The notes beneath the pieces were generated by a model. It saw only the letters and a program-made list of their open reading frames with translations. It was not told the origin of the DNA and did no database searches. This document shows positions 54,564-63,727 of a stretch of DNA of 64,000 nt, piece after piece. Both the position numbers and the translations under genes were made by a program. Origin of the DNA: Campylobacter concisus (GTDB lineage Bacteria > Campylobacterota > Campylobacteria > Campylobacterales > Campylobacteraceae); assembly GCF_015230015.1 (NCBI RefSeq), contig NZ_JAAKZC010000008.1, forward strand, positions 20,270 through 84,269. The letters are read 5' to 3'. Every line of letters begins with the position of its first letter. Within the stretch, counting starts at the first letter, position 1.

Positions 54564-56375
54564 TTACTCTACAGTTACGCTTTTTGCGAGGTTTCTTGGC
54601 ATATCAACATTGTTGCCAAGTCTAACAGAAATTTCAAGTGCAAGTAGCTGAAGCACAAGCATCATCTCGAAAAATTCGCTCATATAGTGATCTTGAACAC
54701 TCGTTTTTACGTAGTCATCGCTTAGTTCAAGCTCAAGCGGACTTATCGCTAGGATATATGCATCTCTTGCAGCAAGCTCTTCGACATTGCTCTTTGTTTT
54801 TTCATATAACAAATTTTGAGGCATTAAAGCGATCGTAAATAGCTTCTCATCTGCAAGCGCGATAGGTCCGTGCTTCATCTCGCCTGATGGATAGCCCTCG
54901 GCGTGAAGATATGAAATCTCTTTAAGTTTTAACGCACCTTCAAGTGCTAGCGGATAGAAGATGTCTCTACCGATGAAGAAGAAGCCATGACCGTGCAAAT
55001 AGTGCTTGCTTAGGCGGTGTAGCTTCTCTTGCAAAGTGTTATCTATATTTAAAATTTGTGGGATGTGAAGAAGTGTTTTGATCTCGTGATCAAGCTCTTT
55101 TTTGCTTATAGATCCCTTTGCAGAAGCCATTTGAAGTACAAGCATCCAAAGCACAATGATCTGCGTTGCAAAAGCCTTTGTACTTGCCACACCTTTTTCG
55201 ATGCCAGCGCGAGTTAGAAGCGTATTATCAGCTAGTCTAACGATAGAAGAGTTATCGACGTTGCAAATTGCAAGCGTCTTTAGCCCAGCCTCTTTTGCGA
55301 TCCTAAGTGCCTCAAGAGTATCAGCTGTCTCGCCACTTTGTGAGATGACGATAAAAAGCGAGTTTTTGTTTAGATAAGGCTTTCTATATCTAAATTCGCT
55401 TGCCACTTCGACCTTTGTCCTGACTTTAGCAAGTCTTTCAAAAAGATAGCTTGCAGTTAGCGCTGCATGATAGCTCGTGCCGCACGCACAAAGCACGACA
55501 TCATCAATGCCTTTTAGGTACTCATCGTCTAAATTTTCAAGGGTGACTTTGTGATTTTTAACTCTGCCCATGATGGTTTCAGATACGACTGCACCTTGCT
55601 CGTAAATTTCTTTCTCCATGAAAAATGTATAGCCCTCTTTTTGGGCATAGCTCTTATCTTTTGGCAAAGCATTAAAGGTTATGCTAGCCTTTTTGCCGTC
55701 TTTAAAAACAGCGATCTCATCTAGGCTCACGTAGCCGTAGTTGTTATCATCTAGGTAGGCTACTTCGGTTGCGTTGCCAATTAACGGCGCGTCCGATGAG
55801 GCAAAATATAGCTCTTTTTCATTGCTCTTTCCTATCGCCATAGGTGCGGCGTCTTTTGCGAAAAATATCTTATCAGGTGCAGTTTTGGTGATAAGTAGCG
55901 TCGCATAAGCGCCTCTTAGCTTTGCGATAGTCGCCTCATAAGCTTTAAATGGGTCTTTTTTCTCTTTTAAAATTTCTTCAAAAAGATGCACGATCACTTC
56001 GGTGTCGGTTTGGCTGACAAATTTCACGCCCTTTACTTCAAGCTCATCTTTAAGCTCTTTATAGTTTTCGATGATGCCGTTATGAACGACAAATGAGTGC
56101 TCGCCAAGGTGTGGGTGAGCATTTATCTCAGTTGGTTTGCCGTGAGTTGCCCAGCGTGTGTGACCTATCGCCACGCCAAAGCCAGTTGATGTGAATTCCT
56201 GCGTTTTTAGGGCTAAATTTTCAAGCTTACCGACCGCTTTGAAAAAGTCGATCTTGCCTTCACTCATCACAGCCATGCCAGCGCTGTCGTATCCGCGATA
56301 CTCAAGCTCTTTTAGACCGCTTAAAATGACCTCTTTTTTCTCTCTATCTCCGATGTATCCTACGATTCCACACAT
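54564..56375 (-). CDS. glmS: Glutamine-fructose-6-phosphate aminotransferase
   Basis: 603 residues making glucosamine-6-phosphate for cell wall and LOS. The N-terminal Cys2 (MCGIVGYIG) is the glutaminase nucleophile; the two SIS domains hold CGTSYHAAL and SQSGETADTLEAL, and the C-terminus ends AKSVTVE. It follows the GlnD-like gene by 3 bases. No ribozyme-like leader is seen, as expected outside Gram-positive bacteria. Confidence 0.97.
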   Translation of the reverse strand: MCGIVGYIGDREKKEVILSGLKELEYRGYDSAGMAVMSEGKIDFFKAVGKLENLALKTQEFTSTGFGVAIGHTRWATHGKPTEINAHPHLGEHSFVVHNGIIENYKELKDELEVKGVKFVSQTDTEVIVHLFEEILKEKKDPFKAYEATIAKLRGAYATLLITKTAPDKIFFAKDAAPMAIGKSNEKELYFASSDAPLIGNATEVAYLDDNNYGYVSLDEIAVFKDGKKASITFNALPKDKSYAQKEGYTFFMEKEIYEQGAVVSETIMGRVKNHKVTLENLDDEYLKGIDDVVLCACGTSYHAALTASYLFERLAKVRTKVEVASEFRYRKPYLNKNSLFIVISQSGETADTLEALRIAKEAGLKTLAICNVDNSSIVRLADNTLLTRAGIEKGVASTKAFATQIIVLWMLVLQMASAKGSISKKELDHEIKTLLHIPQILNIDNTLQEKLHRLSKHYLHGHGFFFIGRDIFYPLALEGALKLKEISYLHAEGYPSGEMKHGPIALADEKLFTIALMPQNLLYEKTKSNVEELAARDAYILAISPLELELSDDYVKTSVQDHYMSEFFEMMLVLQLLALEISVRLGNNVDMPRNLAKSVTVE

Positions 56376-56378
56376 GTT

Positions 56379-58877
56379 TTACTCGCTTATTAATAAATTT
56401 AATATCTCATCGCCTTTACTCTCAAGTCGCTCGTTTTTCTCGATCAAAAAGAGATTTCTCGTTCTATTTTTAACCGTCTGAATTCTCGCACTCGTGACTT
56501 GAAAATGAAGCCTGTCAAAAACACTCATCACATAAGCCATTAGCCCGCGCTGATCTTTTGCGTTGATGCTAAGTTTGGCATAATCTTTTGAGTGATTTAG
56601 CTCGAAGTTTATCTCATCTTTGTTAATATTTGGTTTCAAAGGCTCTCTTAAAACCTCGCTATTTAGAGATTTTAGGGCTAAAATTTTAGTATTTTCAAGC
56701 TCATGGTTTTTTACATTTTGGTTAAAGTCAAGCCTGATATAAAATTTCTTCTCAAATAGCTCAAATATCTCCATATACGCAAGGTCAAATTTGGCAAATT
56801 CATAGAGCAGGGCGCTTAAATTTAGGCTCTTGTTTGTATAAATTTGAATGCTTAAATTTTTACTATTGTTTATGAAAATTTCTGTTTCGTTTAAGCTGTC
56901 AGCTACTTTGCTTAAATTTATGATCTCGCTCGCGCTATATTTTGTAAAGACCAAATTTGATGTGATCTTGAAAATTTTCTCTTGTAGCTTTGGCTCAAGC
57001 GCCAAAAACTCGCTATTTCGTTTTATAGACTGCTCTTTTTTTACTCGCCTTGTCGCTTCATCTAGTAAATTTTCATCGCTAAATGCACTAAGAGAAATTT
57101 CATAAAGTTCTCTTAAAAGCTTTGCTGTATAGGCGTTGTAAAGCCTCTCATTTGTGGCGTTTATCACGCAGTAGCTAAGGATGTAAAGTAGCTTTAAAAC
57201 CTGCTTGTCGCCAAGCTTTGAGATGAAGGCAAATATGACGCGCTGCGAGTAGATGTCCTCTCTGTTTGAGACGTTGCTCATTAGAGTGTGATATTTTATC
57301 AAGATGACACCGATGTTGATAGCTTTTTGACTTAAATTTAGCTTGTTCGCGTAGGCTCTAAAGATGTTTGCGCCGATGTTTGCGTGATCTTTTCCGCCAA
57401 GTCCTTTGCCAACGTCATGCATAAGCGTCACGATCTTTAGCATCGTTTTGCCCTCCAAGCAAAGCTCAGCGTAGAGATTTTTTATAAATTTATCTTTTAT
57501 ATTTTCAAGAAATTTGACGCTTAAAATGCTATGCTCATCAACCGTAAATTCGTGATAGCCGTCATATTCTGCTAGCTGGGAGATGTGCTCCATCGGTTTT
57601 ATCAAAATTTGTATCATCTGTGCATCGAGCAAGGACTTTAAGATGGCGTAGGAATTTTCTCTTAAAAATATCTTCTTAAACTCGCTGATAGCGCGCTCTA
57701 AGCCATCTTTCGTGATGATGGCTCGCTTGATATAAAAGATCGCGCTTATATCAAATTTATAATCCACATCTTTTAGCTCTAAAAGCTCATTTATGAGATC
57801 CTCGATAAGGGCTGGCTTTTTGTGAAGTGGCACGTAGATGACGCCATTTATATCGTAAAAGCCATTTTTTAGCCTAGCAAATTTTCTTTGCTCGAAGCTT
57901 AACTCGCTTTTGAAAAATGGCCTGCAAAGCGAAGCTGCGATAAATCTTGAATAAATGGCTACGTTATTCATCGAGCTTAGCATCTTTTGGCTGATGACGC
58001 TCTCGTTGTCTTGCAGCTTTTTAGACTTTGTCTGCATGAAATTTGTCGTGATCTCAACACTTGAAGCGCTGAAAGTATCGGTGTTTTGAGTTAAATTTAA
58101 AGCACTTAGCAAGCTTAGTAAAAAATCCACATTTAGATTAAAACTTGCTATCTCTTTTTCATTCATCACTTTAAGGGCTTGCGATCTAACCGAAACATCG
58201 CTATCTAGGCAGTTTAGTATGCAGTTTAAGTGGTAAATTTCATCGATCCCGCCAAAGCCACTTTTTAAATTTGGCTCTTGTGCCAAGTAGCTTATGCTAG
58301 AAAATGGCAAAAATGCCTTTAAATGGTAGTTTAAAAAGGCCTTTTTATCAAATTCTTTTATCTTTACGATCTCGCTTTTTACTAAGCGATATAAGCTTTT
58401 TGAGCCGCAAATGTAGCGAAGTTGCGAGGTTTCACTTTTAAATTTAAGGTCATCTTTGAAATTTATAAAAATTTCATCCACTTCGGCGCTTTTTATCACA
58501 AATTTCATGCCAGAGCTATCTAAAATTTCAGAAAATTCTTTTAAGAAATTTTTTATATTGTAGCCCTTTAAATTTTTATAAACTAGCAAAATTTCAAGCT
58601 CGCTATTTGCGCTAAGTAGCGTTTGGGCGTATTTGCCAGTGGCTAGAACGCTAAAGGCAAAGCTGTCGTTTTGTGGTACAAACTCATCAAAAAATTCTCG
58701 CATAGTTTCATTTAAATAAGATTTTATAAAATCATCATACTCTTTGGCTAAGAAATTTGTGAAATTTCTGCCTTGATTTTTTTGAAAATGTTTTGGCAAA
58801 TTTGCCTTAAAATCAAGAAATTTCTCTTTGATCTTTGAATAATTATCGCTATTTTTGGCACTTTTATCAGCTAGCAT
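56379..58877 (-). CDS. GlnD-like nucleotidyltransferase/HD/ACT protein (divergent NTase site)
   Basis: 832 residues with the layout of PII uridylyltransferase GlnD: NTase domain (about 70-130), GlnD helical region, HD domain (LMHDVGKGLGGKDHANIG near 485) and a C-terminal ACT domain (KDQRGLMAYVMSVFD, about 770-832). The NTase motif is degenerate: LATGKYAQTLLSANSELEIL has no GSD but SELE, with both Asp changed to Glu. The HD site is intact. No PII gene lies in the window. The order with glmS and mqnE is that of C. jejuni Cj1367. Confidence 0.85.
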   Translation of the reverse strand: MLADKSAKNSDNYSKIKEKFLDFKANLPKHFQKNQGRNFTNFLAKEYDDFIKSYLNETMREFFDEFVPQNDSFAFSVLATGKYAQTLLSANSELEILLVYKNLKGYNIKNFLKEFSEILDSSGMKFVIKSAEVDEIFINFKDDLKFKSETSQLRYICGSKSLYRLVKSEIVKIKEFDKKAFLNYHLKAFLPFSSISYLAQEPNLKSGFGGIDEIYHLNCILNCLDSDVSVRSQALKVMNEKEIASFNLNVDFLLSLLSALNLTQNTDTFSASSVEITTNFMQTKSKKLQDNESVISQKMLSSMNNVAIYSRFIAASLCRPFFKSELSFEQRKFARLKNGFYDINGVIYVPLHKKPALIEDLINELLELKDVDYKFDISAIFYIKRAIITKDGLERAISEFKKIFLRENSYAILKSLLDAQMIQILIKPMEHISQLAEYDGYHEFTVDEHSILSVKFLENIKDKFIKNLYAELCLEGKTMLKIVTLMHDVGKGLGGKDHANIGANIFRAYANKLNLSQKAINIGVILIKYHTLMSNVSNREDIYSQRVIFAFISKLGDKQVLKLLYILSYCVINATNERLYNAYTAKLLRELYEISLSAFSDENLLDEATRRVKKEQSIKRNSEFLALEPKLQEKIFKITSNLVFTKYSASEIINLSKVADSLNETEIFINNSKNLSIQIYTNKSLNLSALLYEFAKFDLAYMEIFELFEKKFYIRLDFNQNVKNHELENTKILALKSLNSEVLREPLKPNINKDEINFELNHSKDYAKLSINAKDQRGLMAYVMSVFDRLHFQVTSARIQTVKNRTRNLFLIEKNERLESKGDEILNLLISE

Positions 58878-58949
58878 TTAGTGTTTCCATTGTTAAAAAT
58901 ATCTTGGCAAATGTTACATAATTTTTGCAAAAACAAAGCTTTATTTGCT

Positions 58950-58955
58950 TATAAT
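58950..58955 (+). promoter_or_regulatory. -10 box for the mqnE operon
   Basis: TATAAT lies 35 bases before the mqnE ATG in the gap from the divergent GlnD-like gene. T-rich upstream, no clear -35. Confidence 0.6.
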
Positions 58956-58990
58956 AAAGCCTTAAGTTCAGCTTTAGGACGATATAAATA

Positions 58991-60052
58991 ATGAATCTAT
59001 TACAAAAACTAGAAAGTGGCGAGAGATTAAGCAAGCAAGAGGCTTTTTCGCTTTATGAGCTTGATCTTTTTACCTTGGCTAAATTTGCCGACAAAAAGCG
59101 CAGAAAACTGCACGGCAATAAGGTCTTTTTTAACGTAAATCGCCATATCAATCCAACAAATATCTGTGCTGACATCTGTAAATTTTGCGCATTTTCAGCC
59201 CACAGAAAAAATCCAAATCCATACCTAATGAGCCACGAAGAAATTTTAAAGATCGTTGATGAGAGCGTGAGCCACGGCGTAAAAGAGATACACATAGTCT
59301 CCGCCCACAACGCAACTAGCGGTTGGCAGTGGTACTTAGAAATTTTTAAAAAGATAAAGGCAGCTCATCCAGAGCTTCACGTAAAGGCGATGACGGCGGC
59401 TGAGATTGATTTTTTATCAAGGCATTACGGCTTAAGCTACGATGAGGTGATAGAAAAGATGCTTGAATACGGAGTCGATAGCATGCCAGGCGGTGGGGCT
59501 GAAATTTTTGACGAAGAGGTCAGGGCTAAAATTTGCAAAGGCAAAGTAAGTAGCGAAAACTGGCTCAAAATTCATAAAATGTGGCACAATCACGGCAAGC
59601 AAAGCAATGCGACAATGCTTTTTGGACACATAGAAAGCCGCGAAAATAGGATCGATCACATGCTAAGGATCAGAGACTTGCAGGACGAAACTGGCGGTTT
59701 TAACGCGTTTATCCCGCTTGTATATCAAAGAGAAAATAACTATTTAAAAGATGTTAAATTTCTAGGATCAGCTGAAATTTTAAAGACTATGGCGATATCT
59801 CGCTTGGTGCTTGATAACGTCCCACATATAAAGGCGTACTGGGCTACTTCGACGCTAAATTTAGCGATGATCGCTCAGGAATTTGGCGCTGATGATCTTG
59901 ATGGTACGATAGAAAAAGAGAGTATCCAAAGTGCAGCTGGCGCAAACAGCGCAAATGGCGTTACACTAAAGACATTTTGCGATCTTATTAAAACATCTGG
60001 TTTTACGCCGGTTGAGCGTGATAGCTTGTATAACGAACTTAAAATTTACTAA
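58991..60052 (+). CDS. mqnE: Aminodeoxyfutalosine synthase MqnE
   Basis: Radical SAM enzyme of 353 residues in the futalosine route to menaquinone. The cluster motif is CADICKFC in the NRHINPTNICADICKFCAF context; MPGGGAEIF and the C-terminal AGANSANG follow. It heads a row with purine uptake and phosphoribosyl transfer genes; menaquinone synthesis by this route releases adenine (or hypoxanthine from futalosine), so the neighbours may salvage it (inference). Confidence 0.92.
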   Translation: MNLLQKLESGERLSKQEAFSLYELDLFTLAKFADKKRRKLHGNKVFFNVNRHINPTNICADICKFCAFSAHRKNPNPYLMSHEEILKIVDESVSHGVKEIHIVSAHNATSGWQWYLEIFKKIKAAHPELHVKAMTAAEIDFLSRHYGLSYDEVIEKMLEYGVDSMPGGGAEIFDEEVRAKICKGKVSSENWLKIHKMWHNHGKQSNATMLFGHIESRENRIDHMLRIRDLQDETGGFNAFIPLVYQRENNYLKDVKFLGSAEILKTMAISRLVLDNVPHIKAYWATSTLNLAMIAQEFGADDLDGTIEKESIQSAAGANSANGVTLKTFCDLIKTSGFTPVERDSLYNELKIY

Positions 60053-60063
60053 AGGAGCTTGGG

Positions 60064-61356
60064 GTGAAATTTTTTGACTTAGCACAAAACAAAACGAGTG
60101 TGAAGCAGGAATTTGGAGCGGGACTTACGACATTTTTAGCGATGATGTATATAGTGCCGGTAAATGCGATCATTATGAGCAAAACTGGCATGCCTTATGA
60201 GGCACTAATCACTGCAACAGCGCTAATTACCATATTTTCTACTGTATTAAATGGTCTTTGGGCGAATACGCCAGTTGCGATGAGCGTTGGTATGGGGCTT
60301 AACGCTTATTTTACATTTGGTCTTTGCATCGGTATGAAAGTGCCTTGGCAAACGGCTCTTGGCGTTGTTTTCTTAAGTGGCGTGATATTTGTCGTCTTAT
60401 CTTTTACAAATTTTAGAATGTGGATAATAAGATCCATCCCACTTGATCTAAGAAGAGCGATAAGCGCTGGTATAGGCACGTTTATAAGCTTTGTGGCATT
60501 TCAGCAAATGGGCTTTATCGTAAATAACGATGCGGTTTTAGTTGGCATAGGAAATTTCAAAGATCCAAACGTGCTTCTTGGCGTTTTGGGGCTATTTTTG
60601 GTTGTTTGCTTTTGGGCGTGGAAGATAAAGGGCGCATTTATCCTAGCTGTGCTTGCTACTTCAGTGATAGCTTGGGTGCTTGGCATCGCTCCTCATCCAA
60701 AAGAAATTTTCTCAACTCCAGCCTCTATCTCACCGATATTTTTAGAGCTTGATATAAAAGGCGCCTTTAGCCTAGCCTTACTACCAGTTGTTATCACGTT
60801 TTTTGTGACTGATCTTTTTGACTCGATAGGCACGCTAGCTGGCGTTGGCACGAGGGCTGGGATATTTGACGAAAACAAAAAAGATGGCGTCGTAAAACTT
60901 GAAAAAACTCTTGAAGCTGACGCTGTTGCTACTGCAGCTGGCTCGCTTGTAGGTGTAAGTACGACCACATCGTTTGTAGAGAGCGCAAGCGGCGTAGAAG
61001 AGGGCGGTAGGACTGGTCTAACGGCTGTATTTTGCGGACTTTTATTTATACTTACATTATTTATGTTGCCACTTTTTAAAGCGATCCCTGGCAATGCCAT
61101 CTATCCGATCCTCGTAATGGTCGGCGTGCTTATGTTTGCCGAGCTTGCTAGCATAAATTTCAAAGATCCAGCCATAGCTGTTGCGACATTTTTCATAGTT
61201 GTGCTCATCCCGCTTACTTACTCGATCACAAACGGCCTTGCATTTGGCTTTATGTCATACGTCATAGTTAAGCTCATAAAGAGAGAATTTAGCGATATAA
61301 ATTTAGGCGTAGTTGTGCTAGCGCTCATTAGTTTTATCGTATTTTTAGTGCATTGA
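60064..61356 (+). CDS. NCS2 family purine permease (AzgA type)
   Basis: 430 residues, about 12-14 membrane helices. SVGMGLNAYFTFG near 75, the QMGFI motif and FVTDLFDSIGTLAGVG near 255 mark the guanine/hypoxanthine/adenine branch of NCS2. AAAGGAG is before the GTG-looking region, and the ATG start follows 12 bases after mqnE. Likely imports or recovers adenine or hypoxanthine. Confidence 0.9.
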   Translation: MKFFDLAQNKTSVKQEFGAGLTTFLAMMYIVPVNAIIMSKTGMPYEALITATALITIFSTVLNGLWANTPVAMSVGMGLNAYFTFGLCIGMKVPWQTALGVVFLSGVIFVVLSFTNFRMWIIRSIPLDLRRAISAGIGTFISFVAFQQMGFIVNNDAVLVGIGNFKDPNVLLGVLGLFLVVCFWAWKIKGAFILAVLATSVIAWVLGIAPHPKEIFSTPASISPIFLELDIKGAFSLALLPVVITFFVTDLFDSIGTLAGVGTRAGIFDENKKDGVVKLEKTLEADAVATAAGSLVGVSTTTSFVESASGVEEGGRTGLTAVFCGLLFILTLFMLPLFKAIPGNAIYPILVMVGVLMFAELASINFKDPAIAVATFFIVVLIPLTYSITNGLAFGFMSYVIVKLIKREFSDINLGVVVLALISFIVFLVH

Positions 61357-61369
61357 TTAAGGATGAAAG

Positions 61370-61810
61370 ATGATATTTTATAGCTATGATGAATTTGCCG
61401 TTGATGCCAAAAGGATGGCAAAACAGATAAAAGATGAGTTTGATCCAGAGGTGATACTAGCTGTGGCAAGAGGCGGTCTAACGCTTGGTCACTCGCTAGC
61501 CGTTGCGCTTGAAAATAGAAATTTATTTACTTTAAATTCTATCCATTATGAAGATACAAATAAGCTTGATACGATACAAATTTTTAACGTGCCAGATCTT
61601 AGCAGATACACTAAAATTTTGCTTGTTGATGATATCATCGATAGCGGCGAGAGCATGGTCGAGATAAAAAGAGAGCTGCTTAAACGCTATCCAAATTTAG
61701 ATATAAAGATAGCTACTGTATTTTATAAAGAGAAGGCTCTGCTTTTGCCTGAATTTAAGGTAAAAGAGGCTCATGACTGGGTTGAGTTTTTCTGGGATAT
61801 ACATATTTAA
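61370..61810 (+). CDS. Phosphoribosyltransferase
   Basis: 146 residues with the PRPP-binding motif ILLVDDIIDSG near 85 and AVARGGLTLGHSLA near the start, typical of purine or xanthine-guanine phosphoribosyltransferases. Fourteen bases after the purine permease, so the two probably work in purine salvage. The exact base is not shown by the sequence. Confidence 0.9.
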   Translation: MIFYSYDEFAVDAKRMAKQIKDEFDPEVILAVARGGLTLGHSLAVALENRNLFTLNSIHYEDTNKLDTIQIFNVPDLSRYTKILLVDDIIDSGESMVEIKRELLKRYPNLDIKIATVFYKEKALLLPEFKVKEAHDWVEFFWDIHI

Positions 61811-61819
61811 GGGCAAAAT

Positions 61820-63037
61820 TTGTTAGAAAGAGTTAGAGAATTTGCTAGCAGGCACATTGCTTTTAGCGTATTTTTGATATGCTTGATTGATTTTGTATTT
61901 CTACTTTATGCGGCAAATTCTCTCAGCATAAGCTACAACGAGGCTGAAATTTTTTTTCAAAAGCACAGCCTTCTTGGCTACATCTTAAAACTAAGCGCCC
62001 ATTTTTTTGGTCAAAATGACCTTGCTGTGCGAGGCGTGATGATCTTTTTTCACATCGCAAGCGTGGTTTTGATGTATAAGGTGAGTAAATTTTACATTAA
62101 GCTGGAGTTTGACAGGATCGTGGCGGTCCTGCTTTTTGTGCTGCTTCCTGGCACATTAGCTTCAGCCCTTATCATAAATAACGCTGGAATTTGCATCACT
62201 TTAGCGCTTTTGTGTATATACCTTTTTCACATTAGAAGTAAAATTTTATTTACTGCGTTTTTCTGCCTAGCCTTTTTCATAGATGGCGACTTCTTGATAT
62301 TTTATGCAGGATTTTTTATATTTGCACTTTATAAAAGAAAGCCGCCTCTTGCTTGGCTAAGTGCCGTTTTATTTTTGCTAACACTTTGCTTTTTTGGCTT
62401 TGAAACAAATGGCAGACCAAGCGGGCACTTTATCGATACTTTTGGTATATTTGCTGCTGTATTTTCGCCATTTGTCTTTATCTTTTTTGTATATACGATT
62501 TATAGAATTTGGGTTAAGGAAAAGAAGGATCTTTTGTGGTTTATCGCCATTTGCTCATTTTGCTTTTGTATGATAGTCTCTGTGCGCCAAAGGCTAGAGC
62601 TTGAGCAATTTTTACCATTTTGCGTGATCGCAACGCCACTTATGGTAAGAGTTTTTTTCAATTCATATCGCGTGAGGCTGCCAAAATTTAGAAAAGTACA
62701 TAAAATTTGCACTAGCTTAGTGATGCTTTTTTTGATATTTAACTGGTCAGCGATCATCTTTAATCAAATTTTTTATCTATTTTTAAATGATCCCACAAAA
62801 CACCTTACTTATAAATTTGATGTAGCAAAAGAGCTAGCAGATAAGCTAAAAGAGGCTGGAGTGCAAGATATTGCGACTGATGACACAAGGCTTGCTCTTA
62901 GGCTTAAATTTTATGGGATAAAAACAAAAAGCTACTCTAAAAATTTATTAGCAAGTGCCGATTTAGATGAGGAGTCAAAATTTAGTATAGAAAAAATGGG
63001 AAAAGTAGTTGCAAATTTCAATATCAAGGAACGATAA
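61820..63037 (+). CDS. Polytopic membrane protein, PMT/ArnT-like
   Basis: 405 residues with about ten membrane helices and a short C-terminal soluble domain (about 325-405). SISYNEAEIFF after the first helix resembles the Asp/Glu-bearing loop of GT-C glycosyltransferases such as ArnT and PMT, but with Asn-Glu-Ala in place of the usual Asp-Glu. TTG 61820 is the start, with AAGGG 6 bases upstream. A lipid-linked sugar role is a guess. Confidence 0.6.
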   Translation: MLERVREFASRHIAFSVFLICLIDFVFLLYAANSLSISYNEAEIFFQKHSLLGYILKLSAHFFGQNDLAVRGVMIFFHIASVVLMYKVSKFYIKLEFDRIVAVLLFVLLPGTLASALIINNAGICITLALLCIYLFHIRSKILFTAFFCLAFFIDGDFLIFYAGFFIFALYKRKPPLAWLSAVLFLLTLCFFGFETNGRPSGHFIDTFGIFAAVFSPFVFIFFVYTIYRIWVKEKKDLLWFIAICSFCFCMIVSVRQRLELEQFLPFCVIATPLMVRVFFNSYRVRLPKFRKVHKICTSLVMLFLIFNWSAIIFNQIFYLFLNDPTKHLTYKFDVAKELADKLKEAGVQDIATDDTRLALRLKFYGIKTKSYSKNLLASADLDEESKFSIEKMGKVVANFNIKER

Positions 63038-63040
63038 GCT

Positions 63041-63727
63041 ATGAAAAAAAGAGCTTTTACGATGATAGAGCTTGTTTTTGTTATTGTTGTTGTTGGAATT
63101 TTAGCTGCCATTATGATCCCAAAACTAAATAGAAATGCCTCAAGAGAAGCCGCAAATCAGATCCTAACTCATATAAGATATACTCAACACCTCGCCATGC
63201 AGGATGATAAGTATTCTATTACTGAAAAAGAATGGGCAAAACAGCGTTGGACGATAGCTTTTGCTAAAGATAAAATAGATGACTGTTCGGTTGATAAAAA
63301 TAATGAGCAAACTTGGAAATATAGTGTTTATTATGATAAAAGTATGACTGGAAATCCAAATTCACAAGATGAGTTTGCAAGTGATATTTATAAGACTGGA
63401 AAGTTACTAACAGCTGGTTGGAGTGGTATGTCAGGCAGTGACTGCAAAAAGATAAACAAAGAGCTAAATATAGAAAAAAGATTTGGCATAATAAATGTAA
63501 CTCTATCTGGCGGATGTGTAAAAGGAAATGCTAAGAAAAAAATCGCTTTTGATGAAATAGGACGACCGATGTGGACAATAAGCACTGTTGGTGGTGGTAT
63601 AAAGCGACCATATGATAGACTTGTTAAAAAAGATTGCAGTATAACAATAACTGATAAACGTGGCAATCAAACAACCATTACTATAGAAAAAGAAAGTGGT
63701 TTTGCATCCATAAAAGAGAATAGTTAA
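63041..63727 (+). CDS. Type IV pilin-like/pseudopilin protein
   Basis: 228 residues. The N-terminus MKKRAFTMIELVFVIVVVG is a prepilin signal with cleavage before Phe6 and Glu at mature position 5. The rest is a globular domain with four Cys (DCSVD, DCKK, GCVK, DCSIT) that may pair. A GspH/PulG-like role in type II secretion or DNA uptake is likely. It starts 3 bases after the membrane protein gene. Confidence 0.85.
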   Translation: MKKRAFTMIELVFVIVVVGILAAIMIPKLNRNASREAANQILTHIRYTQHLAMQDDKYSITEKEWAKQRWTIAFAKDKIDDCSVDKNNEQTWKYSVYYDKSMTGNPNSQDEFASDIYKTGKLLTAGWSGMSGSDCKKINKELNIEKRFGIINVTLSGGCVKGNAKKKIAFDEIGRPMWTISTVGGGIKRPYDRLVKKDCSITITDKRGNQTTITIEKESGFASIKENS

